A stretch of 64,000 nucleotides of DNA from Halobacteriovorax marinus SJ (GTDB lineage Bacteria; Bdellovibrionota; Bacteriovoracia; Bacteriovoracales; Bacteriovoracaceae): NCBI RefSeq assembly GCF_000210915.2, contig NC_016620.1:1-64000 (forward strand). The letters are read 5' to 3'. A model generated the notes under the pieces. It saw only the letters and a program-made list of their open reading frames with translations. It had not been told where the DNA came from and made no database searches. This document shows, one piece after another, positions 1 through 11,641 of this stretch (its first letter is position 1; every line of letters begins with the position of its first letter). Made by a program: the position numbers and the translations under genes.

Positions 1-1587
1 ATGAGCCAAGAGTTCCCATTTGAGCATTTTCTTAAGTCTAGCAATACACAAAACTCCGCCGATGTTTTCAATGAAAACAAAAGCTTAAAAGAGCTTAAAT
101 TCCTAAAAGAAGATATTAAAGAAGAATATACACAAGATCCTATTAATGAAATTTTCTCAGCAGAAGAGTTTCAAACAATCGAATCTACTTTCTTAAGTAC
201 ACTTGAGAGCAAGATAAGTCCTCAAAAATACAACGCGTATTTCACAGGAGTCTTCAAACTCACAAATATTACAATGGACTCAATTGTCTTTAACGTTAGC
301 AATCAACTAATAAAGACAATGATTGAGAAACATTGCTTAAATGAAGTTAAAGCAACTATCAGAGAAGTTCTTGGAAAAGAATATGAGGTTATCATTAATA
401 TTGTTAACCAAAACACTGAAGAAGCTCCAGCTCCAAGCGAGGCAATACTTAACGAAAAGCCTAAATCAGCTGGGGAAGCTACATTTACACTAGATCTTTC
501 TCCAACAACTAATGACAAACTTTCAAAAGTTGAAAGCCAGTACATTCAGCATATGAGTGATCCTGGAATGAATATTGATCCAACAAAGACATTTGATAAC
601 TTCATTGTTGGTCCATCAAATAATCTTGCCCATGCTACAGCAGTGGCCATCTCTAGAACTCCTGGAGACCAAGGTAAGTACCCTTCTCTTTATATACATT
701 CAAACTCAGGGCTAGGTAAAACACACCTCCTCTATGCTGTTGCCAATGGGATCAAAGAGAATTTTCCTCAGTACGTTGTTTACTTAACAACAGCTAGAGA
801 TTTCATGAAAGAGTATATCGAGTCTGTTAAATCTAAGACTGTTGATGCTTTTCAAGAGAAGTTCACAAAGAAAATTGATGTTCTAATGATTGATGATATT
901 CATGAGTTAAAAGGAAAGAAAGGAACACAGGACGAACTCTTTCACGTTTTCAACGGTCTTTATACTAATGGAAAACAGCTTATCTTCACATCTGATAAGT
1001 CACCTGAAGAGATCGATGGTATTGAAGAGAGAATCAAAACTAGACTTCAGTGGGGTCTTGTTATCGATATTCAAAAGCCAGACTTTGAAACAAGAATTGC
1101 AATCTTAAAAAGAAAGGCCTACGAATTAGACCTATACCTACAAGATGATATCCTAACACTCATTGCAAACTCTATTAAAACCAATATTAGAGAGCTTGAA
1201 GGATCACTTGTTAAGCTCTGTGCCTACGCTGACGTAATGAACGTTGAAGTGGACACAGAAATGGTTAAAGACATTCTTGGACTTAGCAGTAGTGATGTAG
1301 AAAGAAAAATTACATTAGATATTGTGGCCAAAGCAACTTCACAACATTTTAAAATTCCTGTTCCAGATCTTAAGTCTAAAGCAAGAACAAAAGATATTGT
1401 GAATGCTAGATTTGTAGCAATGTACTTATCAAGAAAGATAGTAAACGCTACACAAGAAGAAATTGGCCGGTTCTATGGGGGCAGAGACCACAGCTCTGTA
1501 GTACATGCTGAGAGAACCATCAAAGAAAAAATGAATAACGATATCGCACTCTCAAGAGATATTGTTACAATCGAAAACACTCTTTAA
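1..1587 (+). CDS. dnaA: Chromosomal replication initiator DnaA
   Basis: Binds DnaA boxes at the origin and opens it in its ATP form. The protein has 528 residues, somewhat long for the family because of an acidic N-terminal extension of about 55 residues before the domain I-like part. The AAA+ core shows Walker A SGLGKTHL (236-243) and Walker B VLMIDDIHE (294-302). The C-terminal DNA-binding domain carries the DnaA signature GGRDHSSV (493-500). The window begins exactly at its ATG, so its own promoter is not visible. A candidate oriC follows directly and dnaN lies after that, the usual bacterial order. The identification is secure. Confidence 0.98.
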   Translation: MSQEFPFEHFLKSSNTQNSADVFNENKSLKELKFLKEDIKEEYTQDPINEIFSAEEFQTIESTFLSTLESKISPQKYNAYFTGVFKLTNITMDSIVFNVSNQLIKTMIEKHCLNEVKATIREVLGKEYEVIINIVNQNTEEAPAPSEAILNEKPKSAGEATFTLDLSPTTNDKLSKVESQYIQHMSDPGMNIDPTKTFDNFIVGPSNNLAHATAVAISRTPGDQGKYPSLYIHSNSGLGKTHLLYAVANGIKENFPQYVVYLTTARDFMKEYIESVKSKTVDAFQEKFTKKIDVLMIDDIHELKGKKGTQDELFHVFNGLYTNGKQLIFTSDKSPEEIDGIEERIKTRLQWGLVIDIQKPDFETRIAILKRKAYELDLYLQDDILTLIANSIKTNIRELEGSLVKLCAYADVMNVEVDTEMVKDILGLSSSDVERKITLDIVAKATSQHFKIPVPDLKSKARTKDIVNARFVAMYLSRKIVNATQEEIGRFYGGRDHSSVVHAERTIKEKMNNDIALSRDIVTIENTL

Positions 1588-1614
1588 TTAATACAAAGAA
1601 ATTTTAAAAAAGTT

Positions 1615-1641
1615 AGGCTCAATTTATTGGGCCTTTTTTTT
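1615..1641 (+). terminator. Intrinsic terminator after dnaA
   Basis: AGGCTC (1615-1620) pairs with GGGCCT (1629-1634), including one G-U pair, around an 8-nt loop. A run of seven T follows. It lies 28 bases after the dnaA stop and should end the dnaA transcript before the origin region. Confidence 0.75.
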
Positions 1642-1853
1642 ACTTATTAACTTATTCACATGTGAGTAGTCATTTATTCACGTTGAAATATGAGTAAATG
1701 ACTATTCAAAAAAAAGTTATCAACGGCCCAGTTATGGATAACTCATCAATCTATTCATAACTCACGGCCCAATTAAAGAATTCACAATTTACTCACAGAG
1801 GGTGTGAACAAATAAATATAATAAAAACAGTATCTTAATTAAGTTTTTAAGAC

Positions 1854-1882
1854 TTACTCACAAGTGAATAAATTGTGAGTAA
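1854..1882. repeat. Inverted pair of DnaA-box-like sites in oriC
   Basis: TTACTCACAA (1854-1863) and its exact reverse complement TTGTGAGTAA (1873-1882) flank nine bases. The spacer, with the last base of the left arm, contains a third box-like site in the opposite orientation (1863-1871, AGTGAATAA). Three box-like sites thus sit within 29 bases as a perfect 10-bp dyad. Confidence 0.7.
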
Positions 1883-2097
1883 AAAGAGGGAAAAATAGAG
1901 AATTAACAAAGAGCAAAATTCATAATGCAAAATGTTGTGAATAAGGCCGTGGATTAAATGGTAGGAAACTTTAAAATTATGAATAAAAAAATAATATACG
2001 AAACAGCTAAGATCTATACACAAAGTTTTCCATAGTTGCTCATAAGTTAGAATTCGTTGAAATACCGATGAATATTGATTAAATTGAAGTTATAAAC

Positions 2098-2160
2098 TTA
2101 TCCACAGCGTATATATAATATATATTAATTAAATATAAATATATAAATAGAAGAGATAAA
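2098..2160 (+). promoter_or_regulatory. Consensus DnaA box next to AT-rich unwinding element
   Basis: TTATCCACA at 2098-2106 is the only copy of the strongest consensus box. GCG follows, then an A/T tract of about 50 bases with repeated TATA/ATTAA steps. This box / short GC / AT-rich layout is what is expected at the DnaA-opened edge of an origin. Confidence 0.65.
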
Positions 2161-2237
2161 AAAAGAAATTAAAAAGTACGTTGATTTAGTAATCTGATAA
2201 GGATAAATATTTCTAGTCAAAAATATAGGGAAAGAAA

Positions 2238-3353
2238 ATGAAAATAAGACTTCACACAGAAGATTTAAAATCAGCTCTTAATAAAGTTCTATCAGTTGTA
2301 GATAAAAGAAATTCAAGACCGATACTAACTTACACGTTAATTGAAACAGCAAATGATCAATTAAATATTTCAGCAACAGACTTAGAAGTTTCTTCGAAAG
2401 TAGTTATCAAAGCACAAGTGGATAACCCAGGTAAGTTTTGTGTAAATGCAAAGAATATATTTGATATTTTAAAAGAACTACCAGGTACTGAAATTGAACT
2501 TTCTCTAGACGATCAATCAAATACTTTAAAATTAAATTGTGGAGATATTCACTACTCACTTTTAATTTACAAAGCAGATGACTTTCCTCACCTAGTTTTC
2601 AACCAAGATGTTAATAAGTTCAAATTATCTAGTGAGCAATTAGCAAATATAATTAATAAAACTTCTTATGCAGTTTTAAATGATGAAACAAGATTATACT
2701 TAAATGGAATTTATCTCCAAGAGATTGATTCAAAGCTTAGAGCTGTTGCTACTGATGGACATAGACTTTCACTATTAGAAACAGATCTCTCAGAGAATAA
2801 TAACGAAACATTAATTAATGGGATTATTATTCCAAGAAAAGGTATCTTCGAAATAAAGAAAATTTCAGAAACTTATCCAGATAGTGAAATTGAATTATCT
2901 GTTGACGATACTTTCCTCTACGTTAATGCGAAGAACGAATACTTTCTTTCTGTTAGATTAATTGCTAGAGAATATCCAAAGTATCAAGCTGTAATTCCTA
3001 ATAAAACAACTTACACGATGACGACTGATAGAAATTCTTTCTTTGATGCAATTAGAAGAATTAAAATTATGTCGAATGAAAAATCGAATGGTGTTCGTTT
3101 AAAGCTCTCTGATCAGACAATGACTTTAACAGCTAACCATCCATCTCTAGGTGATGCGATGGAAACAATGCCTGTAGATTATAACGGGAAAGAAATGGAA
3201 ATTGGATTTAATGCAAAGTACTTAATTGATACTTTACATTCATTCGACGAGGGAGAAATTTCTCTTGAGTTAAATAATGAACTTAGTCCAATAATCATCA
3301 AATCAAATTCACTTCCTAATTATTTAGGAATTATTATGCCTCTTAAGCTTTAA
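2238..3353 (+). CDS. dnaN: DNA polymerase III beta sliding clamp
   Basis: Ring-forming processivity clamp that holds DNA polymerase on DNA. The 371 residues are the normal family length and cover three clamp repeats. Family features include the N-terminal MKIRLHTEDLKSALNKV, the central VATDGHRLS (about 172-180), and the C-terminal YLGIIMPLKL with the usual hydrophobic MPL ending. The ATG is preceded by a GGGAAAG ribosome site. Its stop overlaps the recF start (TAATG), so the two are translationally coupled. Confidence 0.97.
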   Translation: MKIRLHTEDLKSALNKVLSVVDKRNSRPILTYTLIETANDQLNISATDLEVSSKVVIKAQVDNPGKFCVNAKNIFDILKELPGTEIELSLDDQSNTLKLNCGDIHYSLLIYKADDFPHLVFNQDVNKFKLSSEQLANIINKTSYAVLNDETRLYLNGIYLQEIDSKLRAVATDGHRLSLLETDLSENNNETLINGIIIPRKGIFEIKKISETYPDSEIELSVDDTFLYVNAKNEYFLSVRLIAREYPKYQAVIPNKTTYTMTTDRNSFFDAIRRIKIMSNEKSNGVRLKLSDQTMTLTANHPSLGDAMETMPVDYNGKEMEIGFNAKYLIDTLHSFDEGEISLELNNELSPIIIKSNSLPNYLGIIMPLKL

Positions 3354-4465
3354 TGCAAAGTTTTAAAATTTCTAAGCTGCAAGTTACAAACTTTAGAAAC
3401 TTGCAGCCAGACATTATAGAATTCAATAGTGGTATCAATTGTATTCTTGGTGAAAACGGAAATGGTAAAACAAATATCTTAGAAGCTCTCCATGTACTGA
3501 GCACAAGAAAATCTTTTCGTAAAAATACAGCTTTTCCACAATTTCTAGGGATAGACTGTGAACAACCAGAAATTATATTTTCATCAGTCTTCTTGGATGA
3601 ACATTCAAATAAAATGAGTCTCTCAGCAAAAATGGATGCGAAGACTACTCATTGGTTTGTAGATGGACAACCAATGAAAAGAAAATTGGATATAAAATTA
3701 GTTTTTATAAATCCTTTTGATTCCTATGCATTCCATAATACTTCTAGTTTTAGAAGACAGTGGATGGATCAGCATATTTCTCAGATTGATTCAAACTATA
3801 AGAAATGCCTCTCAAGGTATAACTCTTCGCTTCGCTTTAGAAATTCTCTATTGAGCAAGAAACCAGCGAAGTATTTAGAACAAATCCGTGCAATTGATTT
3901 AGAGTTGGCCAGATATAGCTGTATCTTAACAAATACGAGACTTAAATTTTTGAGTGAGATAGAGAGCTTCTGTACACAAACTTTTAAAGAAATTTTCAGC
4001 GAAGAACATTTATTGAAAATCACACTTGATTCAAGAGTTATTGGAGCGAGTGAAGATGACATCTATCAAATGCTTCAAGAGCGTCTTCCAAAAGACGAAA
4101 TTGTAGGTCATACAACATACTGCGTTCACAAAGATGACTATGTGCTTCTTTTTGACGGTTTAAATTCTTTTGAATATTGCTCTTTAGGTCAGCAAAAAAT
4201 GAGCTATTTGAGCCTCTTATTTGCCTATATCGAGCTGTTTAGGTATAACTTTAACTCCTTCCCTATGGTCTTAATTGACGACGTCTCTGGTGAGCTAGAT
4301 AAGAACCGGTGGCAGAAATTAATTAATTACTTAGAAAGGAGCTCGTTCCAAGTTTTAATAACAACAGCGAACGAAAAATTTAAAGAAGAATTAGAGACTA
4401 TTCACGGTGCTAATAAAATTTATGTCCAAGCAGGTTCTATCACGAACATGCCTAATTCAAGATGA
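3353..4465 (+). CDS. recF: DNA replication and repair protein RecF
   Basis: SMC-like ATPase that helps load RecA at single-strand gaps with RecO and RecR (recR is at 55.7 kb). The 370 residues show Walker A GENGNGKT (33-40), the ABC-type signature SLGQQKMS (about 278-285) and the Walker B region MVLIDDVSGELD (about 304-315). The start is fixed by the one-base overlap with the dnaN stop. The dnaN-recF-gyrB order is classical. Confidence 0.96.
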   Translation: MQSFKISKLQVTNFRNLQPDIIEFNSGINCILGENGNGKTNILEALHVLSTRKSFRKNTAFPQFLGIDCEQPEIIFSSVFLDEHSNKMSLSAKMDAKTTHWFVDGQPMKRKLDIKLVFINPFDSYAFHNTSSFRRQWMDQHISQIDSNYKKCLSRYNSSLRFRNSLLSKKPAKYLEQIRAIDLELARYSCILTNTRLKFLSEIESFCTQTFKEIFSEEHLLKITLDSRVIGASEDDIYQMLQERLPKDEIVGHTTYCVHKDDYVLLFDGLNSFEYCSLGQQKMSYLSLLFAYIELFRYNFNSFPMVLIDDVSGELDKNRWQKLINYLERSSFQVLITTANEKFKEELETIHGANKIYVQAGSITNMPNSR

Positions 4466-4470
4466 ATTAG

Positions 4471-6951
<2,481 letters not shown>

Positions 6952-6960
6952 GGAATTAGT

Positions 6961-9459
6961 ATGTCAGATGAAAATAATACTCCAGAAAATGGTGAAATAA
7001 ATCACGGAAATATTGCACCAATAGCAATTCAAGAAGAGATGAAGAATTGTTATCTCGATTACGCTATGTCAGTAATTATTGGCCGTGCACTTCCTGATGT
7101 TAGAGATGGATTGAAGCCTGTTCATAGAAGAGCACTTTATGCCATGTACTCTTTAAATAATTATCACAATAAACCATTTCTAAAATCTGCCCGTGTTGTT
7201 GGTGATGTTATCGGTAAGTATCACCCACATGGTGACTCTGCTGTTTACAACACTCTTGTTCGTATGGCACAGGACTTCTCAATGAGATATGTCCTGGTTG
7301 ATGGTCAAGGGAACTTCGGTTCAATTGATGGTGATGCAGCTGCAGCCATGAGGTATACAGAGATTAGAATGAAGAAGCTCTCTGAAGAGATGCTAAGAGA
7401 TTTAGATAAAGACACAGTTGATTGGCAACCGAACTATGATGACTCTTTAAAAGAGCCAAAAGTTCTTCCTACTAAAGTACCTAACCTACTTGTGAATGGG
7501 TCTTCAGGTATTGCTGTTGGTATGGCCACAAATATTCCTCCACATAACTTAACAGAAATTATGTCGGCGCTTACTGAGTTAATCGACAATAGAGACATGA
7601 CTGTTAATGAACTAATGAAGCATATTCCTGGTCCAGACTTCCCTACTGCAGGTTCTATTCATGGAACAGAAGGAATTAAGTCTGCTTACCATACAGGTAG
7701 AGGAATTATTCAAATTAGAGCTAAGGTTGATATCGAAGTTTACGGTAAGCAAGAAAGAGAAAGAATTGTTATTACTGAACTTCCATACCAAGTTAATAAA
7801 GCAAAATTAATAGAGAAAATTGCTGACTTAGTTAATAACAAAGACATCGAAGGTATTTCAGATATTAGAGATGAATCTTCAAGAGAAGGTATTAGAGTTG
7901 TTATTGATTTAAAGAAAGGTGAAATAGCATCTGTAATTGTAAATAGATTGTATAAGGCAACTCAATTACAAGTTTCATTTGGTATTATATTCTTATCAAT
8001 TTCTAATGGAAGTCCAAAGGTAATGAACCTCAAGGAAATGCTTGAGTGCTTTATTGACCACAGAAGAGAAGTTGTTATTAGAAGAACTGTTTTCGAATTA
8101 AAGAAAGCAAAAGAAAGAGCACATATTTTAGAAGGTCTAAAAGTTGCTGTTGAGAATATTGATGAAGTTGTAGAGATCGTTAAGAAGTCAGAAGGTCCTG
8201 CAGATGCTAAGGCAAAACTTATTTCAAGATTCTCTTTAAGTGAAATCCAATCTCAAGCAATTCTTGATATGAGACTTCAGAGACTTACTGGTCTTGAAAG
8301 AGATAAAATTATTGCTGACTACGAAGCGATAATGAAAGAGATTGCTCGCTTAGAAGAAATTCTAGGATCAGAAGATCTTATTAGAGGAATTATCAAAACG
8401 GAATTCCAAGAGATTAATGAAAACTATGGTGACGAAAGAAGAACAGCTATTGTAGCTAAGGCCGATGAAATTCAAATCGAAGACTTAGTTAAGAATGAAG
8501 ATGTACTCGTTACGATAACTCATAAGGGTTATATTAAGAGAATGACTATGGATACTTATCGCACTCAGAAAAGAGGTGGTAAAGGTGTTAAAGGTGCTTC
8601 AAATGCTGATGAGGATTTCTTTACAGATATTTTCACGGCGAATACGCACTCAACAATTCTCTTCTTTACGAATAGAGGATCTGTATTCTCTAAGAAAGTT
8701 TACAATATTCCTGAAGGGACAAGAACTGCCAAAGGTAGAAATATTGCTAACCTTATTCCAGTTCCTCCAGGGGATAAAATTAAAGAGATCATGTGTATTC
8801 CACCAGAAGATGAAAGAGAAGGTAAATACCTCATGTTCGCTACTGAGAAGGGTCTCGTAAAGAAATCGGCACTAACTGATTATAATAATATTAAGCAGTC
8901 TGGTCTAAGAGCTATTAAAGTTCAAGATGGAGACTCTGTATGTAGTGTTAGAGTTAGTGATGGAACTAAAGACGTACTTCTTTGTTCTACATCAGGTAAG
9001 ATTATTAGATTTGATGAAAGCGATGCACGTCCAATGGGAAGAGTTTCTCAAGGTGTAAAAGGTATCAATATTGATGATGATGAAAGAATCATTGGTATGG
9101 AATTAATTGATGATAGTGTTGAGATCTTATCAATTACAGAAAATGGATATGGTAAGAGAACGGCAGCTAGTCAATATCGTAAGCAAACTCGTGGTGGTAA
9201 AGGTATTCTTGCCATGAGACTTACAGATAAGAACGGTGAAATTAAGCAGATTAAGCCAGTATCTGATAAAGATGACTTGATGGTTATTACCGATAAAGGT
9301 CAAGTTGTAAGAACTAAGATATCTGGTATCTCACTAATGGGTCGTGCGACTCAAGGTGTACGTATCATTAAGCTAAAAGAGGGAGAATCAGTTGTCTCAG
9401 TTGAGAAAATTGTTGATCCTGATGATGATGGTATCGATGATTCAACTTCAGAAGAATAA
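6961..9459 (+). CDS. gyrA: DNA gyrase subunit A
   Basis: DNA-cleaving subunit of gyrase, 832 residues. The N-terminal winged-helix part includes the catalytic tyrosine in [11 protein letters not shown]. The C-terminal beta-pinwheel has the GyrA box QKRGGKG, needed for wrapping DNA. The quinolone pocket reads [11 protein letters not shown]: the serine equivalent to E. coli S83 is kept, but the acidic residue equivalent to D87 is Asn (see findings). The C-terminus is acidic. The next gene starts inside the last codons. Confidence 0.97.
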   Translation: MSDENNTPENGEINHGNIAPIAIQEEMKNCYLDYAMSVIIGRALPDVRDGLKPVHRRALYAMYSLNNYHNKPFLKSARVVGDVIGKYHPHGDSAVYNTLVRMAQDFSMRYVLVDGQGNFGSIDGDAAAAMRYTEIRMKKLSEEMLRDLDKDTVDWQPNYDDSLKEPKVLPTKVPNLLVNGSSGIAVGMATNIPPHNLTEIMSALTELIDNRDMTVNELMKHIPGPDFPTAGSIHGTEGIKSAYHTGRGIIQIRAKVDIEVYGKQERERIVITELPYQVNKAKLIEKIADLVNNKDIEGISDIRDESSREGIRVVIDLKKGEIASVIVNRLYKATQLQVSFGIIFLSISNGSPKVMNLKEMLECFIDHRREVVIRRTVFELKKAKERAHILEGLKVAVENIDEVVEIVKKSEGPADAKAKLISRFSLSEIQSQAILDMRLQRLTGLERDKIIADYEAIMKEIARLEEILGSEDLIRGIIKTEFQEINENYGDERRTAIVAKADEIQIEDLVKNEDVLVTITHKGYIKRMTMDTYRTQKRGGKGVKGASNADEDFFTDIFTANTHSTILFFTNRGSVFSKKVYNIPEGTRTAKGRNIANLIPVPPGDKIKEIMCIPPEDEREGKYLMFATEKGLVKKSALTDYNNIKQSGLRAIKVQDGDSVCSVRVSDGTKDVLLCSTSGKIIRFDESDARPMGRVSQGVKGINIDDDERIIGMELIDDSVEILSITENGYGKRTAASQYRKQTRGGKGILAMRLTDKNGEIKQIKPVSDKDDLMVITDKGQVVRTKISGISLMGRATQGVRIIKLKEGESVVSVEKIVDPDDDGIDDSTSEE

Positions 9460-10237
9460 AATTTTGGCGCTGGTTTTTATCAGCGCCTTTTTTATTTCAT
9501 GTGATTTTACACCTAGGCTTCATAAGAAAATTCTTGGTGCTCAAGAGTATATTCGTCTGCAGCAATATAGAAAGGCCATCTCACAATATGAATTAATCTT
9601 AAAAGATAATCCTCCTAACGATATTAAAGTGAAAATCTTTTATCAATTGGGAGAGCTTTACTCAATCAATTTGGGTGAAAATAAAAAAGCGATTAAGTAC
9701 TATAGAGAAATTAAAAAAGTTACTGACTCCCCTCTTTGGCTAGTTAAATCAGAGGAGAGAATTGGTGATATTTCATTTAATTTTACGAAAGATTATATTC
9801 AAAGTGAAAAAAGCTATAAGCTTCTAGTAGACTTTACTCCCAGATTAGAAAGATTTGATTTCTATCAATTTAGATTGGCGCAAAATTATTTAAAGGCAAA
9901 CGAGTATCATAAAGCCTATATTGAATTCTTGAAAATACAGTCGTCAACAAATCATAAATTCTATGTTCAATCGTTTTATCAAATTGGGCTTCTCAATTTT
10001 CAAAAAAAGAATTGGAAAGAAGCTGTAGATTCATGGAAGGAATATCTAAAAAGGGAAACAAATAAAGAAAATCTTGTTCAGACAAAATTTCTAATGGCCA
10101 ACGCTTATGAAACAATGGAAGAGCTTAAGAAGGCCTATAACCTCTATTATTCAATTCTTGGTGAGTACCCTAATACTGAAGTTTTACAAAATAGATTAAA
10201 TTCTATTTTTCACAGAAGAGTTTCTAGGAAGAGATAG
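9437..10237 (+). CDS. TPR lipoprotein, BamD/YfiO-like arrangement
   Basis: Predicted lipoprotein of 266 residues. The likely start is the ATG at 9437, giving a short N-region, the hydrophobic stretch [11 protein letters not shown] and a lipobox-like FISC with Cys 22. Further in-frame ATGs at 9422-9428 and 9392 would only lengthen the N-region. The mature part holds several TPR-like helical repeats, such as [12 protein letters not shown] and [11 protein letters not shown], suggesting a protein-interaction role at the membrane. It overlaps the end of gyrA. Its signal peptide is encoded across a perfect terminator-like hairpin (9466-9493). The cellular role is unknown. Confidence 0.75.
   Translation: MIQLQKNKILALVFISAFFISCDFTPRLHKKILGAQEYIRLQQYRKAISQYELILKDNPPNDIKVKIFYQLGELYSINLGENKKAIKYYREIKKVTDSPLWLVKSEERIGDISFNFTKDYIQSEKSYKLLVDFTPRLERFDFYQFRLAQNYLKANEYHKAYIEFLKIQSSTNHKFYVQSFYQIGLLNFQKKNWKEAVDSWKEYLKRETNKENLVQTKFLMANAYETMEELKKAYNLYYSILGEYPNTEVLQNRLNSIFHRRVSRKR
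9466..9493 (+). terminator. Perfect intrinsic terminator inside a signal-peptide coding region
   Basis: GGCGCTG (9466-9472) and CAGCGCC (9481-9487) form a perfect 7-bp GC-rich stem with an 8-nt loop, followed by six T. It begins 7 bases after the gyrA stop and so is placed as the gyrA terminator. It also encodes residues [10 protein letters not shown] of the downstream lipoprotein, so it may act as an attenuator. Confidence 0.75.
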
Positions 10238-10440
10238 TGTTAGATAAGAAGTGGTTACAGGTCACAGGATTAGCATTAAGTTTTCCATCAACAATATTAG
10301 TTGCTGCCTATGTGATGAAGCTATTAGTAGAGAAAGAAATCCTTAGCAAAACTACAGGCGTGTTGATTTTTCTGGCCATCATCTTCAATACAATATACTT
10401 GATGGTCTACTATGCTTTTAAAAACAAGAATAAATCATAA
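10237..10440 (+). CDS. Small two-helix membrane protein, AtpZ/AtpI-like
   Basis: A 67-residue protein with two predicted membrane helices (about 10-30 and 41-60) and a basic C-terminus. The start is GTG at 10237, overlapping the previous stop (TAGTG). Size, two-helix hairpin and position two genes before atpB fit the AtpZ/AtpI assembly-factor family that often heads F0 operons. Sequence similarity by eye is only modest, so the assignment rests mainly on context. Confidence 0.55.
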   Translation: MLDKKWLQVTGLALSFPSTILVAAYVMKLLVEKEILSKTTGVLIFLAIIFNTIYLMVYYAFKNKNKS

Positions 10441-10786
10441 GAAATTCTTTTTGATTTCGTTGCCAACTACGGCTGCTTTCCTCCTCTTTGCAAGAGGCTG
10501 GAATGATATTATCGGAATTTTAGTAGTTTATGTTGCGACTGTGTTGCATCTCGCCATGTTAGCAGAAGCAGTTTTTGAACTCGTTAAGAGCCAAGTTACA
10601 GACGGTCATATTCAAAATGTGAAAGATAAAATAATGTATTTATTTGCAGGAAAATTAACGATTCTCATTTTAAGCCTACTAATTAGTCGACAGATTATGG
10701 GAAATAGGATAATTATACCTGTGATAAATTACGTAATTCAGATATTTATATTAACTTTTAGTATCAGAACTAAAGGTCGAGAGTAA
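10412..10786 (+). CDS. ATP synthase subunit I-like membrane protein
   Basis: A 124-residue protein with about four hydrophobic segments (near 12-24, 29-50, 76-92 and 98-118). It overlaps the previous gene by 29 bases and ends two bases before atpB. The four-helix form directly before atpB is typical of ATP synthase subunit I (AtpI), which helps c-ring or Mg handling in other bacteria. No diagnostic motif is visible, so function is inferred from topology and position. Confidence 0.55.
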   Translation: MLLKTRINHKKFFLISLPTTAAFLLFARGWNDIIGILVVYVATVLHLAMLAEAVFELVKSQVTDGHIQNVKDKIMYLFAGKLTILILSLLISRQIMGNRIIIPVINYVIQIFILTFSIRTKGRE

Positions 10787-10788
10787 AC

Positions 10789-11580
10789 ATGAGAAATATT
10801 TTAGCGCTATTAACACTACTTACTTCTTCAAATGCACTTGCTGCAGGTGGATTTACTTGGATCGGAGCTGCTCAGCAGGCTCTTCATGTAGATTTTCCAG
10901 GTCACGTTGTGACTTTTATTTTAATTGGGCTTCTACTTGCTGTTGCAGGTGTAATCTACAGAATGAAGTTATCTTCAATTTCAAATCCAGTTATCCCTGA
11001 CAAAGGTTTTACTTTTAGAAACCTTGTTGAGGCCTATGGAAAGTTCATCTATGCACAATGTAATGCTGTATTAGGTGAAAAAGATGCTCCAGTTTATTTT
11101 AAGTTTGTTGCAACGACATTTATTTTAATCTTTGCTTCAAACCTTATTGGTCTTATTCCAGGTTTCCTACCACCAACTGAATACTTATCAACTACTCTTG
11201 CATTAGGTTGTTTTTCATTTATTTACTTCAATGCAAAAGGTTGTAAGGAACTAGGAACAATTAATTACTTAAAGCACTTTGCTGGTCCACTTTGGTATAT
11301 GGCAATTTTAATTTTTCCAATTGAAATTCTTTCTACTTGTATCCGTCCAGTATCATTAGCACTACGTCTTAATGGTAACATGATGGGTGACCACAAAGTT
11401 TTAACTACATTCTTAAACCTTGAAGTTATGGGATTTAATATTGCATGGGTATTTGGTGCAATTCCATTCTATCTCTTAGGTTTACTAGTATGCTTTATTC
11501 AAGCTTACGTATTTACAATGTTATCAATGGTTTATATTAGTTTAGCGACTGCTCACCACGATCATGCTGAGCACCACTAA
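10789..11580 (+). CDS. atpB: ATP synthase F0 subunit a
   Basis: Proton- or sodium-conducting stator subunit of F0F1 ATP synthase. The protein has 263 residues, with a signal-like N-terminus ending near SSNALAAGG and five to six membrane helices. The essential arginine lies in the conserved SLALRLNGNMMGDHKV segment (about 191-206). The C-terminus is His-rich (HHDHAEHH). It is followed by atpE only. The F1 genes and subunit b are not in this window, so F0 and F1 are encoded apart. Confidence 0.95.
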   Translation: MRNILALLTLLTSSNALAAGGFTWIGAAQQALHVDFPGHVVTFILIGLLLAVAGVIYRMKLSSISNPVIPDKGFTFRNLVEAYGKFIYAQCNAVLGEKDAPVYFKFVATTFILIFASNLIGLIPGFLPPTEYLSTTLALGCFSFIYFNAKGCKELGTINYLKHFAGPLWYMAILIFPIEILSTCIRPVSLALRLNGNMMGDHKVLTTFLNLEVMGFNIAWVFGAIPFYLLGLLVCFIQAYVFTMLSMVYISLATAHHDHAEHH

Positions 11581-11605
11581 GAGAATATAGGCTTATAATT
11601 TTATC

Positions 11606-11631
11606 CTCGGTAGAGAGATGCCGAGTTTTTT
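11606..11631 (+). terminator. Terminator-like hairpin between atpB and atpE
   Basis: CTCGG (11606-11610) and CCGAG (11621-11625) form a 5-bp stem with a 10-nt loop and six following T. The T run abuts the atpE ribosome site GGAG (11632-11635). It may partly terminate or set the atpB:atpE ratio, or act as an RNA processing stop. Confidence 0.5.
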
Positions 11632-11641
11632 GGAGTTAAAA

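Larger units (their letters stand above)
1642..2237. other. Candidate chromosomal origin (oriC)
   Basis: This gap between dnaA and dnaN has no gene. It holds at least a dozen DnaA-box-like 9-mers on both strands. Three match TTATNCACA exactly: 1652-1660 (+), 1936-1944 (-) and 2098-2106 (+). Near matches include 1674-1682, 1717-1725, 1733-1741, 1803-1811, 1854-1862, 1863-1871, 1874-1882 and 2014-2022. The last perfect box is followed by GCG and then about 50 bases of almost pure A/T (2110-2160), a likely unwinding element. Position and box density match known bacterial origins; function is inferred. Confidence 0.85.
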
